Source of the DNA: Bacillus sp. FJAT-52991
Lineage (GTDB): Bacteria; Bacillota; Bacilli; Bacillales; Domibacillaceae
Length of the DNA: 64,000 nucleotides
NCBI RefSeq assembly: GCF_037201805.1
Contig: NZ_CP147404.1
Span: 2,318,001-2,382,000, forward strand
Reading direction: 5' to 3'
Part shown: positions 27,937 through 36,401 of the stretch, piece by piece
Numbering within the stretch: the first letter of the stretch is position 1
How the letters are laid out: each line of letters opens with the position of its first letter
The notes under the pieces: model-generated
Database searches by the model: none
What the model was told of the DNA's origin: nothing
What the model saw: the letters and a program-made list of their open reading frames with translations, nothing else
Made by a program: the position numbers and the translations under genes

Positions 27937-28494
27937 TTATGCACGTGAAACGTAGCTGCCGTCATCTGTATTGACGATTAATACATCGTCTTCGTTCACA
28001 AAGAAAGGAACTTGAACAACTAAGCCTGTTTCTACAGTCGCTGGCTTCGTACCACCTGAAGCCGTGTCACCTTTGATTCCAGGCTCTGTTTCAGTTACTT
28101 TCAGCTCAACTGTATTCGGCAATTCTACACCAAGTGTTTCTGTTTGATACATCATGATGGAAACTTCCATATTCTCTTTCAAGAATTTTAATTCGTATTC
28201 GATTTGATCCGCTGGAAGCTCGATTTGCTCGTATGATTCATTATCCATGAATACATGTTGGTCACCATTTGCATATAAGTATTGCATTCTGCGATTATCG
28301 ATTTGAGCTTTAGCTACTTTCTCACCCGCACGGAATGTCTTTTCTTGAATCGCTCCATTGCGAAGGTTACGAAGTTTAGAGCGGACAAATGCAGCCCCTT
28401 TTCCTGGCTTTACATGTTGGAATTCAACGACGCGCCAAATGCCGCCATCCACTTCAATTGTTAATCCTGTACGAAAATCATTTACTGAAATCAT
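27937..28494 (-). CDS. efp: Elongation factor P
   Basis: EF-P rescues ribosomes stalled at polyproline stretches. It has 185 residues in three beta-barrel domains. The modification loop is [12 protein letters not shown], with the lysine that is modified in Bacillus, and the C-terminal signature is [25 protein letters not shown], split here around residues 140-165. It follows the Xaa-Pro peptidase gene by 21 nt, a pairing conserved in Bacillaceae. Confidence 0.97.
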   Translation of the reverse strand: MISVNDFRTGLTIEVDGGIWRVVEFQHVKPGKGAAFVRSKLRNLRNGAIQEKTFRAGEKVAKAQIDNRRMQYLYANGDQHVFMDNESYEQIELPADQIEYELKFLKENMEVSIMMYQTETLGVELPNTVELKVTETEPGIKGDTASGGTKPATVETGLVVQVPFFVNEDDVLIVNTDDGSYVSRA

Positions 28495-28515
28495 TTTGTA
28501 AATCCTCCATTATCA

Positions 28516-29577
28516 TTAAAGAATGATTAAGTCTTTAGTAGAATGTGTGAGCGGTTCATTTCCATTTTCCGTGATAATCGTATCATCTTCAATGCGCACA
28601 CCGCCTACTCCTGGCAAGTAAATTCCTGGTTCGACTGTAACAGCCATTCCCGGTGTTAATACCATTTCTGAACGGGAAGAAAGATTAGGTCCTTCATGAA
28701 CTTCAAGGCCGATTCCATGACCGGTTGAATGACCGAAATATTGGCCATATCCAGCTTTAGTTATATGGTCACGCGTAATGGCATCCGCTGCTTTCCCCGT
28801 CATCCCTGCCTTGATTTCATTCATTCCTTTCAACTGTGCTTCTAACACAATATGATAAATTTCTTTCATCTGATCAGATGGTTCCCCCACTGCAATGGTA
28901 CGAGTAATATCCGAAACATAGCCGTGATAATAAGCGCCATAATCAAGCGTAATCATATCGCCTTTTTCGATCACTTTGTCACTCGCTACCCCGTGAGGTA
29001 GAGCGGAACGTTCACCTGAAGCTACTATTGTATCAAAAGATGAAGATGTTGCGCCACACTTTCTCATAAAGAACTCGAGTTCATTGGAAACCTCAAGCTC
29101 TGTCTGCCCCGGTTGAATAAATTCAAGAATATGCTTGAATGCCGCATCAGCAATAGCGGCAGCTTCCTTTAATATCTTAATCTCTGATTCGCTCTTAATC
29201 AAGCGCAAGTTTTCAACTAATTGACTAACAGGAACGATCTCTGCTTTCACTAGCCCTTTAAGGATCTCGTAAGATTGAAAAGTCATATATGCTTTTTCAA
29301 AACCAAGGCGATTTATCCCTAATGCTTTCACTTGATTGGCGATTTCTTCATATATGATTCCTTCATGCTTCACAATGTCAAAACCCTCAGCCTGTTTTTG
29401 TGCTTGTTCTACATAACGGAAATCTGTAATAAACATAGCTTTATCCTCTGTGACTAGCGCTCCTCCAGAGGAACCTGTAAAGTTAGTTAAATAACGACGG
29501 TTATATGGACTCATCACGAGCAATCCATCAATCCCCTCTTTTTTCATGCTTGTACGAAGTTTATCTAATTGGATCAT
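28516..29577 (-). CDS. yqhT: Xaa-Pro peptidase, M24 family (YqhT)
   Basis: This metallopeptidase cleaves X-Pro peptide bonds. It has 353 residues: an N-terminal creatinase-like domain (about 1-125) and a C-terminal pita-bread catalytic domain. The metal ligands lie in ITLDYGAYYHGYVSDITRT (two Asp), GHSTGHGIGLEVHEGP (His), VEPGIYLPGVGGVRIED (two Glu). Its 5' end overlaps the aroQ 3' end by 17 nt, so aroQ-yqhT-efp form a coupled operon. Confidence 0.93.
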   Translation of the reverse strand: MIQLDKLRTSMKKEGIDGLLVMSPYNRRYLTNFTGSSGGALVTEDKAMFITDFRYVEQAQKQAEGFDIVKHEGIIYEEIANQVKALGINRLGFEKAYMTFQSYEILKGLVKAEIVPVSQLVENLRLIKSESEIKILKEAAAIADAAFKHILEFIQPGQTELEVSNELEFFMRKCGATSSSFDTIVASGERSALPHGVASDKVIEKGDMITLDYGAYYHGYVSDITRTIAVGEPSDQMKEIYHIVLEAQLKGMNEIKAGMTGKAADAITRDHITKAGYGQYFGHSTGHGIGLEVHEGPNLSSRSEMVLTPGMAVTVEPGIYLPGVGGVRIEDDTIITENGNEPLTHSTKDLIIL

Positions 29578-30022
29578 GATTCTTTCCCCCCATTCTATGT
29601 ATCAACGCTTGTAAAGCTAGTTCATACCCCTTCAATCCTAGACCTGCGATTTGCCCAACAGCAACTGGGGCAATGACAGATTGATGACGAAATGACTCCC
29701 TTGCATGAATGTTACTAATATGCACTTCAATGACCGGAATAGAGATGGACGTCACAGCATCTCTAAGCGCGTAGCTATAATGCGTAAATGCTCCTGGGTT
29801 GAAAATAATTCCGACCATTTCTTCATCTGCAGCCAAGTGAAGGCGATCAATTAATTCTCCCTCATGGTTAGATTGAAAAGTAGAAAGCGTCACACCTGAT
29901 TCCTTTGCTTTAGAAATCAGTTGACTTTCAAGTTCTTCCAGCGTTACCGCTCCATAAATGTCCGGCTCTCTTTTTCCAAGTCGATTTAGATTTGGACCGT
30001 TTAATAATAGAATATGCTTCAT
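29561..30022 (-). CDS. aroQ: Type II 3-dehydroquinate dehydratase
   Basis: This enzyme catalyses the third step of the shikimate pathway. It has 153 residues, the standard type II length. LNGPNLNRLGKREPDIYG holds the active-site Asn, Arg and Tyr; FQSNHEGELIDRLH and NPGAFTHYSYALRDA hold the catalytic region, and EVHISNIHARESFR closes the site. An aroK gene lies elsewhere in the window at 46 kb. Confidence 0.97.
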   Translation of the reverse strand: MKHILLLNGPNLNRLGKREPDIYGAVTLEELESQLISKAKESGVTLSTFQSNHEGELIDRLHLAADEEMVGIIFNPGAFTHYSYALRDAVTSISIPVIEVHISNIHARESFRHQSVIAPVAVGQIAGLGLKGYELALQALIHRMGGKNHDPIR

Positions 30023-30087
30023 AATGTCTCCTGCCCCCGAATATAGTTACAAGAACATTCTAACATATTTATTTTGCCAATAACTAC

Positions 30088-30585
30088 TTACTCAGTCTCT
30101 TCCCTCTGGACATTCATCTGTTTATGATGCTCATAGCCATAGGAAATGGAGTAACCAATAAATAAGCCATATAGAAGAAGGAGGCAAATAGTCGTTACTA
30201 ATGTATCGTTATTCATTGTTCTCCACCAAGGAATCGCCGGATAGATCGAACGAAGAACAATGAAGAATACCACCCATAAACCGGCTCCATACGTCACACC
30301 AACCCACATCGACTTTTTTTTTCGGAATAAGGCATAATAAATCACGGCTAAGAGCAGAGAACAGAGAATATAAAATAAAATGCTCGTCGCCACGTTTAAA
30401 TAGGTTTTTTTGAATTCAGTCACATACATATATTTCAATACGGCATTCGGGTTGAAACTAATAAAATGAAAATACGAAGCAAATTGAGCAAGCACTCCCC
30501 AAAATAATCCTCCATAAACCCCAATAATAATGACATTTCCCAGCGAAAAACGGACCTCTTTCGCCTGTTTCACGTCTTTTTCCAT
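30088..30585 (-). CDS. yqhR: Membrane protein YqhR
   Basis: This 165-residue protein has four predicted membrane helices (GVYGGLFWGVLAQFAS, ATSILFYILCSLLLAVIYY, GAGLWVVFFIVLR, TICLLLLYGLFIGYSI) and charged ends. The ATG at 30585 follows GGAGGTGTATG at suitable spacing; an ATG three nt upstream is equally possible. It matches yqhR by position and length. No enzymatic motif is visible. Confidence 0.8.
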   Translation of the reverse strand: MEKDVKQAKEVRFSLGNVIIIGVYGGLFWGVLAQFASYFHFISFNPNAVLKYMYVTEFKKTYLNVATSILFYILCSLLLAVIYYALFRKKKSMWVGVTYGAGLWVVFFIVLRSIYPAIPWWRTMNNDTLVTTICLLLLYGLFIGYSISYGYEHHKQMNVQREETE

Positions 30586-30721
30586 CATACACCTCCACAT
30601 TCACAAATAATAAACTTTCAGAAAGCATTTTTATTGAATGATTCAGCTTTTATTTTTCCTGAATAACGGCTAAAATATGTATATCAAGTTTTATCTTTAA
30701 TTTAATGAAAGAGGGTATTCC

Positions 30722-31663
30722 ATGAGTGAACAAAAGCCAGTTTATGGCGGTCAGGCAGTCATAGAAGGCGTTATGTTCGGCGGAAAGCATCATACTGTCA
30801 CCGCTGTCCGTAAAAAAGACCAATCGATCGCCTATTATCATTTACCAAGAAAAACAAATTCATCTTTTCGAATCTTCAAAAAAATCCCATTCGTTCGAGG
30901 GATCTTCGCCATTCTAGATGCGGCCGCAAACGGATCGAAACATTTAAATTTCGCTCAAGAGCAATATGATCTAGAAGCGGATGAAGTAGAAACTAAGAAA
31001 AATGCAGAACCATCTAAACTGGCTATGATTCTAGGAGTAGCCGCCATCGGAGTCCTCTCTTTTTTATTTGGGAAATTCATCTTCACTCTAGTCCCTGTCT
31101 TTTTAGCCGAATCTACTCGGTCTATCTTTTCAAGTGATATGGAGCAAATTTTAATAGAAGGTCTATTCAAGCTTATCCTTCTGTTAGTTTACATTTACTT
31201 AATCTCTTTAACCCCGATAATTAAAAGAGTGTTTCAGTATCACGGCGCTGAACATAAAGTCATTAATGCTTATGAGAACAATCAAGCACTAACAGTAGAA
31301 AATGTTCAAGCTGCTTCTCGTCTTCATTACCGTTGTGGATCAAGTTTTATTTTATTTACAGTAATTGTCGGCGTATTTGTGTATATATTAGTGCCTACTG
31401 AACCATTATATGTAAGGGTGCTAAATCGAATCGCACTGATTCCTGTTGTTCTCGGCATCTCTTTTGAAGTACTTCAGTTGACTAATAAACTGCGTGACGT
31501 TCCGGTATTACGTTTTCTCGGGTATCCTGGTTTGTGGCTTCAACTTTTAACAACGAAAGAACCGACAGATGATCAAGTGGAAGTAGCGATCGCCTCATTT
31601 GAAAAATTAATAAATTTTGAGGAAAACACACAAAAAGGATTAAACACTGAGGAAATTGTCTAA
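30722..31663 (+). CDS. yqhQ: DUF1385 membrane protein YqhQ
   Basis: This 313-residue protein belongs to DUF1385, described as a predicted metal-dependent enzyme. It carries YGGQAVIEGVMFGGKHH near the N-terminus and YHGAEHKVINAYE and RLHYRCGSSFILF further on, with conserved His, Glu and Cys residues. Membrane helices lie at about 98-125, 138-160 and 205-250. It is divergent from yqhR and followed 35 nt later by yqhP. Confidence 0.88.
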   Translation: MSEQKPVYGGQAVIEGVMFGGKHHTVTAVRKKDQSIAYYHLPRKTNSSFRIFKKIPFVRGIFAILDAAANGSKHLNFAQEQYDLEADEVETKKNAEPSKLAMILGVAAIGVLSFLFGKFIFTLVPVFLAESTRSIFSSDMEQILIEGLFKLILLLVYIYLISLTPIIKRVFQYHGAEHKVINAYENNQALTVENVQAASRLHYRCGSSFILFTVIVGVFVYILVPTEPLYVRVLNRIALIPVVLGISFEVLQLTNKLRDVPVLRFLGYPGLWLQLLTTKEPTDDQVEVAIASFEKLINFEENTQKGLNTEEIV

Positions 31664-31697
31664 TATGTAATTAACAGCTTGTTAGGAGGTGGCTTTA

Positions 31698-32057
31698 TTG
31701 GCAACTCGTACAGTCATTACCTTTTCATTAATTGCACTCGCTGCTATTGGGCTCGTTTCCATGTTGTTTAATGCCCCTGGAGCTTTAGCTCGGCAGCTGG
31801 TTATCGCTGCAGTAACTGTAGCTGTTATTGTTTTAATCTATCGCCTCGTAATGAGAAAGCGATTAGGTGGCAATGGGGAAGATCGAGCGTTTGCAAAGGC
31901 CGCTAGACAATCCAAAAAGCGATTGAAAAGCCGCAAAAAAACAACTCACCCCTCCACTCCAGCTACAAAAAAGAAGCCTTTAAGAAGAAAGTCCTCTGCA
32001 AATTTGCGAGTTATTGAAGGAAAGAAAGGCAAAAAAAATAACCGGGCTTCTTCTTAA
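31698..32057 (+). CDS. yqhP: Small membrane protein YqhP
   Basis: This 119-residue protein has two N-terminal membrane helices (VITFSLIALAAIGLVSMLF and LVIAAVTVAVIVLIYRLV) and a strongly basic, Lys/Arg-rich C-terminal half that should face the cytoplasm. The TTG at 31698 has AGGAGG 8 nt upstream; a GTG at 31689 lies too close to the ribosome-binding site. Position after yqhQ matches yqhP. Its function is unknown. Confidence 0.82.
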   Translation: MATRTVITFSLIALAAIGLVSMLFNAPGALARQLVIAAVTVAVIVLIYRLVMRKRLGGNGEDRAFAKAARQSKKRLKSRKKTTHPSTPATKKKPLRRKSSANLRVIEGKKGKKNNRASS

Positions 32058-32064
32058 ACCCGGC
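32042..32064. terminator. Terminator between yqhP and the patatin-like gene
   Basis: Stem CCGGG / CCCGG extended by weaker pairs. On the minus strand it is followed by GTTATTTTTTT. It overlaps the yqhP stop codon and can serve both convergent genes. Confidence 0.65.
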
Positions 32065-32066
32065 TA

Positions 32067-32936
32067 TTAATAACTCCAACGCTTAAAAAACGCCTTGGCA
32101 TGATCACGTCCTGTTTGAATAAGGGCGTATTTTTTTTCGTCTGTTAAGTTAAAATCCGTAATAGCTGTTTCCTGCACTGGAATAAAGAGAATACTGCTTT
32201 CATGCCTCCTTGAAATATAGCGGGCATCATGAGCATCTTTCATCGTATGAAACAAGGCCCCAAATAAATCGATCCCTGTTTTCACTTGTCGTGGGACTCC
32301 CGTTGTTTTTGTCATCAATTTCACGCCAAGGACAGGCCGCATCAGTTTTTTATCCGCCTCATCAAAGAGCCAAATGGGGAAGTTACTCAACACTCCTCCA
32401 TCGACCGTTAACGCCCGACCATTTAATTTAACCGGTTGAAAAAAATAAGGGATTGTACAACTCATTCGAACAGCTCGTGCCACTGAAAATGTAAGAGGAT
32501 CTTTATTATAAGAAGGCAAATCATCTGGCAGAATGAGCAGGCGACCATTGGTAATATCAGATGTAATCACGCGTAACGTTTCTGGTGGAAGATCTCCAAA
32601 CGTTCGTATTCCTTTTTGTGCTAACCTCACTTCTAACCACTGTTCAAGCTTCTTCCCTTTATACAAACCGAGCTGAAAATAGAGTTTTACCCACTTCAAA
32701 AATGGAAAATCAAACATGACATCATCTAATAGTTGTTTTTCGTTTACCTCCATCACCATCTGTTTAAGCTCTTCACTGGAATAACCAGCCGCGATAAAAG
32801 CAGCAATAATCGCCCCCGCACTAGTGCCTGCTAAACGAACAAAAGTTAAACCCCTTTGCTCAATCTCTTCAAACGCGCCGACTAACGCAAACCCTTTAAT
32901 TCCCCCACCCGAAAAAACCCCATCGATCTTCATCAC
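32067..32936 (-). CDS. yqhO: Patatin-like phospholipase (YqhO)
   Basis: This 289-residue protein has the patatin fold. The oxyanion motif is SGGGIKG, the nucleophile elbow GTSAG and the catalytic Asp lies in VDGGVLSNFP. It has no signal peptide, so it is likely cytosolic and acts on phospholipids or other acyl esters. The physiological substrate is not evident. Position next to yqhP, in convergent orientation, matches yqhO. Confidence 0.9.
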   Translation of the reverse strand: MMKIDGVFSGGGIKGFALVGAFEEIEQRGLTFVRLAGTSAGAIIAAFIAAGYSSEELKQMVMEVNEKQLLDDVMFDFPFLKWVKLYFQLGLYKGKKLEQWLEVRLAQKGIRTFGDLPPETLRVITSDITNGRLLILPDDLPSYNKDPLTFSVARAVRMSCTIPYFFQPVKLNGRALTVDGGVLSNFPIWLFDEADKKLMRPVLGVKLMTKTTGVPRQVKTGIDLFGALFHTMKDAHDARYISRRHESSILFIPVQETAITDFNLTDEKKYALIQTGRDHAKAFFKRWSY

Positions 32937-33088
32937 GATCCCACCTCTCCAACTTACGCCTGATTGTTATATGTGTAAGCAAGGAAAAGTTGTCCTAGAA
33001 GTGAAAAATCATTTGAAGCATAACCTTTAACATCGCCTTCTATTAAAAAACGGCTACCAATCAAACGATTGATAGCCGTTTTCTTATT

Positions 33089-34828
33089 TTATAAACCACA
33101 TTTTAGTTGGGCACCGCAATTTGTACATGTATTACAGCCGCCCATTTCTTCTACTGTTCCTTTGCGACAAACGGGACAAGTGTTGCCTACTTCACTACCG
33201 ATCGTCACATTGGTTGAACGAATTTCTTGAATCGTATCCACAAGAACAACGTGGTTTTCATGTTCTTTTGTTTTCGCTTCCGTTTCCTCAAAAACATTTT
33301 CTTCTGCTTTTAGTGTAAGCACTTGGGAATCACGGCTTCCATCTACATAAACCGTACCACCCTTTGCTCCGCCTTTATAAAGGCGCTCATACACTTGTTC
33401 TACTTGTTCCACCGTGTACCCGCGTGGTGCGTTCACCGTTTTAGAGATCGAACTATCGATCCAACGCTGAATCACGCATTGCACATCCGCATGTGCATCA
33501 GGAGACAAGCTCATCGCCGTCACAAACCACTCAGGCAACTGATCTGGATTTGCTTCTGGATGACGATCTAAATACTCCTTCACAATATCCGCTTTCACTT
33601 CAATAAACTTACCTAAGCGGCCGCTTCGATAGTAAGTGAATGAGAAATATGGTTCTAAACCTGTTGATACACCGACCATTGTTCCAGTGCTTCCCGTTGG
33701 AGCAACAGTCAATAAGTGCGAATTGCGGATTCCGTGTTCAAGAATCGCTTCACGCACATCTTCAGGCATTTTTTTCATATAACCTGTTTCAATAAAAGCT
33801 TGTCTTAGACGATTGCTTTCTTCTTCTGTTTCCCCTTGAAGGAATGGGAAACTGCCTTTTTCTTTCGCTAATTCAACGGATTCTTTATAGGCAGTAACAG
33901 CTATTACTTCGAATACTTGGTCGACTAGCTCATTACCTTCTGGTGAACCGTATTCTTTTTCACAGTAGATCAATAGATCCGCAAGTCCCATTACTCCTAG
34001 GCCAACACGACGTTCGCCTAATGCTTGCTTTTTATTCTCTTCAAGGAAGTATGGTGTCGCATCAATCACATTATCCTGCATGCGAACGCCCACAGCTACC
34101 GTTTGCTTTAGCTTTTCAAAGTTCACCGTTTTTGTTTCTTTATCTGCCATCTCTGCTAAGTTCACAGCAGCTAAATTACAGACAGAAAATGGTGCAAGTG
34201 GTTGTTCTCCACATGGATTTGTCGCAACAACTTGTTGGCCGTAAGCTTTCGCATTCGTCATTTCATTCGCATTATCGATAAAGAAAATGCCTGGTTCAGC
34301 CGAGTATGTTGCACAAATATTAATCAAGTTCCAAAGTTCACGTGCACGGATCTTTCGGTAAGTTCGCACGGCATGACCTTGTTTTTTCCACTCGCGCACA
34401 TCGCCAACTTTATGCCAGTTTTCATTGTAATATTGCATTTCTTCTTTACTGTATGTTTCAACAGCTGGGAAGCGCAATTCATACTCCGCATCTTTTTCCA
34501 CTGCCTCCATAAAATCATTCGTTAGGCAAATAGAAATGTTGGCTCCTGTTAAAAATTCTGGATGATGTACGGTATATGTTCCGCCTGTACGCAATTTTTC
34601 TTCGGCATCTGAGAAAATCTCAGGGCTGAAGCCACCGTAACCAGGAATGTTTTTGTAATTAACCACTCCTTGATACATAGCTTCTTCACGTTCAGACAAT
34701 GGCTTAAAGTTCAGCTTCTCTTGCGCTGCTTTTTTAATTTGTTCATCTTCTGTATTTTCAATCAAGAAGCGTAAAATACGCGGGTTTTGCATTTTTGAAA
34801 TAATGAATTCAACAATATCAGGGTGCCA
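33089..34828 (-). CDS. nrdJ: B12-dependent ribonucleoside-diphosphate reductase, exon 3 (C-terminal part)
   Basis: This is the third and largest exon of an adenosylcobalamin-dependent class II ribonucleotide reductase, 579 codons plus stop. It begins at TGG (WHPDIVEFIISKMQNPRILR) directly after intron 2. It contains the active-site NPCGEQPLAPFSVCNLAAVN, TVAPTGSTGTMVGVSTGLEP, and a C-terminal cysteine cluster CPVCRKGTV...CNTCTNCGAQLKCGL (two segments) that probably reduces the active-site disulfide. Spliced to exons 1 and 2 it yields an 852-residue protein. Read alone it would start at a non-genuine TTG at 34831. Confidence 0.95.
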   Translation of the reverse strand, partial: WHPDIVEFIISKMQNPRILRFLIENTEDEQIKKAAQEKLNFKPLSEREEAMYQGVVNYKNIPGYGGFSPEIFSDAEEKLRTGGTYTVHHPEFLTGANISICLTNDFMEAVEKDAEYELRFPAVETYSKEEMQYYNENWHKVGDVREWKKQGHAVRTYRKIRARELWNLINICATYSAEPGIFFIDNANEMTNAKAYGQQVVATNPCGEQPLAPFSVCNLAAVNLAEMADKETKTVNFEKLKQTVAVGVRMQDNVIDATPYFLEENKKQALGERRVGLGVMGLADLLIYCEKEYGSPEGNELVDQVFEVIAVTAYKESVELAKEKGSFPFLQGETEEESNRLRQAFIETGYMKKMPEDVREAILEHGIRNSHLLTVAPTGSTGTMVGVSTGLEPYFSFTYYRSGRLGKFIEVKADIVKEYLDRHPEANPDQLPEWFVTAMSLSPDAHADVQCVIQRWIDSSISKTVNAPRGYTVEQVEQVYERLYKGGAKGGTVYVDGSRDSQVLTLKAEENVFEETEAKTKEHENHVVLVDTIQEIRSTNVTIGSEVGNTCPVCRKGTVEEMGGCNTCTNCGAQLKCGL

Positions 34829-35118
34829 CAATTGTACCGTCCTTTTCAGGATACTTTAACTCTGCTTATGCAGACGGAATAGACTATATCATCACCCTCA
34901 GCTTTATCTGTTAGGGGCCGGGCGCTTCGGAAAAAAATATTTTCCTACTCTACTTCCATTCCATTCGAATGTTTTCGATAGTCGTTGAACCTTCACCTAT
35001 ACGGCGCTTGGCTGCAGATTGTCCAATGCAATTAATTTTTTAGCATTCACGCTCACCGTTTCCAGTCACGTTGTAGCTTAATTGCCTCTCAGGATTTCCC
35101 TGCAATTCACCCGGTTTT

Positions 35119-35901
35119 CTAATCGTTCATTCTCTGAACGACGCGGACTAGCATTTTTATAAATTGTTCTTCTTTTCCGTATGTTTTTTCATGACAAGTT
35201 TTACATAAAGTAATACCATTGGAGACCTCAAATTTTAATTCGGGATATGTTTTCTTAGGGTAAATATGATGAGCTGCGATATCTCTTGATTGTGAATAGC
35301 ACCCCGGCATTTTACATCTATACCCATCCCTTTTATATACCTTTAATCTCCATTCTTTATATGCAGCAGAATTGGTTATGTCTTCTGTAATAACTCTGTT
35401 GTCTTTTAGAAAGCTTCTAAAACACGTTTGGTTGCAAAAATTTCTCTCTGATTTGTGAAATGCCGACAATACGATTTCAAATTCTTTATGACAATACGTA
35501 CAAGAGGTGTTAATTCTTTTTTTAACTCGTGACTTTTTAATTTTTAACAATGAACTTTCTTTGTGTTTCGCTCCTCTTCTAGGAGCACCCTTATCAATTT
35601 CATTGTGTCCTCTTAATTCCCAACCGAAATAAAGGATACGACTTAAGATAGTGCTATAACTAACTCCTAGTTCACTTGCAATTACCGTATATCCTTTCTC
35701 GAGCTTCACATACTGGTTGTATAACCATTCTCTATTGTCATAAAGTTCATTTCCAACTTTAAAAGGTTTTTTTCGTATACCGTATCGTCTTAATTTCCCT
35801 TTAACCTGATCTCTTGAACAACCAACATTTTTAGCAATTGCTTCCGCAGATAACCCTTCAACTACATATTTTTGGTATAAATATTCTTTTGTAAACTTCA
35901 T
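35119..35901 (-). CDS. HNH homing endonuclease encoded in the nrdJ intron
   Basis: This 260-residue endonuclease should cut intronless nrdJ alleles and drive intron homing. Two N-terminal HTH-like units (about 15-40, LSAEAIAKNVGCSRDQVKGK; about 70-95, YTVIASELGVSYSTILSRIL) probably recognise DNA. A zinc-finger-like CTYC...FCNQTC follows, then the HNH domain with RDGYRCKMPGC, AAHHIYPKKTYPELKF, and NGITLCKTCH. The ATG at 35901 follows GGGGGAGG, which can be masked by a hairpin. The last codons (V-R-V) encode the intron guide, and the stop lies next to helix P2. Confidence 0.92.
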   Translation of the reverse strand: MKFTKEYLYQKYVVEGLSAEAIAKNVGCSRDQVKGKLRRYGIRKKPFKVGNELYDNREWLYNQYVKLEKGYTVIASELGVSYSTILSRILYFGWELRGHNEIDKGAPRRGAKHKESSLLKIKKSRVKKRINTSCTYCHKEFEIVLSAFHKSERNFCNQTCFRSFLKDNRVITEDITNSAAYKEWRLKVYKRDGYRCKMPGCYSQSRDIAAHHIYPKKTYPELKFEVSNGITLCKTCHEKTYGKEEQFIKMLVRVVQRMND

Positions 35902-35902
35902 G

Positions 35903-35942
35903 ATCCTCCCCCAAAAAGAACATTTGTTCCTAATTGGAGGAT
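35903..35942 (-). promoter_or_regulatory. Hairpin masking the ribosome-binding site of the homing endonuclease
   Basis: On the minus strand ATCCTCC (35936-35942) is perfectly complementary to GGAGGAT (35903-35909), the core of the endonuclease ribosome-binding site. An inner stem GAACA / TGTTC (35918-35922 with 35925-35929) stacks between them. Translational control of intron endonucleases by such hairpins is known in T-even phage introns; its action here is inferred. Confidence 0.72.
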
Positions 35943-35974
35943 AACGGAAAAACAAACAACTTTCAACTTTTTTA

Positions 35975-36004
35975 ATCCGCCAACATAATCATCTGTGCTC
36001 CACG
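35975..36004 (-). CDS. nrdJ: Ribonucleotide reductase nrdJ, micro-exon 2 (10 codons)
   Basis: This 30-nt exon lies between the two group I introns. It encodes RGAQMIMLAD, which joins QGGSR from exon 1 and WHPDIVEF from exon 3 to recreate the conserved class II reductase segment QGGSRRGAQMIMLADWHPDI. Both borders are in phase 0. Intron 1 ends with G before CGT, and the exon ends in U (GAT) before intron 2, as group I splicing needs. Confidence 0.93.
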
Positions 36005-36401
36005 CTTTTTTGTTACTCTCTCTTTTTGAGAGGGCCAGGTCATTTCTGCCCAGCTCTCATGCTTTCACATGAGATCAGACTATATCATCAAAGAAGAAAA
36101 TTTAAGCTCTTCTTTGTCTTGCGCCCCATAGTGACGTTGCCGTTTACTATGGTTTACTCCTTCCTTAGCTCTCACTTTACTCACCAGCCAGTCAGTTGAT
36201 TTTCACCTAAAAACCTTAGGAAGTTTCAATAGTCGTTGAACGTTGACCTTTGTTTCCAAAGACCCTTCGCTGCTGATTGCCCAATCCTTATTTTTTTCAA
36301 ACCTTCACGCTCATCGTTTCCAATCACGTTGTGGTAAATAAGGTTCTTAGGGGTTCCCAGCAATTCGCAAGATTTTACTCCCGCCGTTTGGAGACTGTTT
36401 A
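36005..36401 (-). mobile_element. Group I intron 1 in nrdJ, without an open reading frame
   Basis: This 397-nt intron lies between CGT (exon 1) and CGT (exon 2), phase 0. Core elements on the minus strand are P (AATTGCTGGGAACCC, 36351-36365), Q (GGCAATCAGCAGCGAAG, 36265-36281), R (GTTCAACGACTATT, 36228-36241) and S (GATGATATAGTCTGATC, 36073-36089). The guide GCGGGA at 36379-36384 pairs with exon TCCCGT, giving the U-G pair at the 5' splice site. The last intron base is G. The core closely resembles intron 2, including the segment GGAAACGATGAGCGTGAA. No protein is encoded. Confidence 0.93.

Larger units (their letters stand above)
34829..35974 (-). mobile_element. Group I intron 2 in nrdJ, carrying a homing endonuclease gene
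   Basis: This 1146-nt intron lies between GAT (exon 2) and TGG (exon 3), phase 0. It follows the group I rule: the upstream exon ends in U and the intron ends in G (ACAATTG). Core elements on the minus strand are P (GAATTGCAGGGAAATCC, 35092-35108), Q (GGACAATCTGCAGCCAAGC, 35006-35024), R (GGTTCAACGACTATCG, 34976-34991) and S (GATGATATAGTCTATTCC, 34876-34893). R and S pair through GACTA/TAGTC to form P7. The guide GTCCGC at 35143-35148 pairs with exon GCGGAT, with the conserved U-G at the splice site. Confidence 0.93.
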
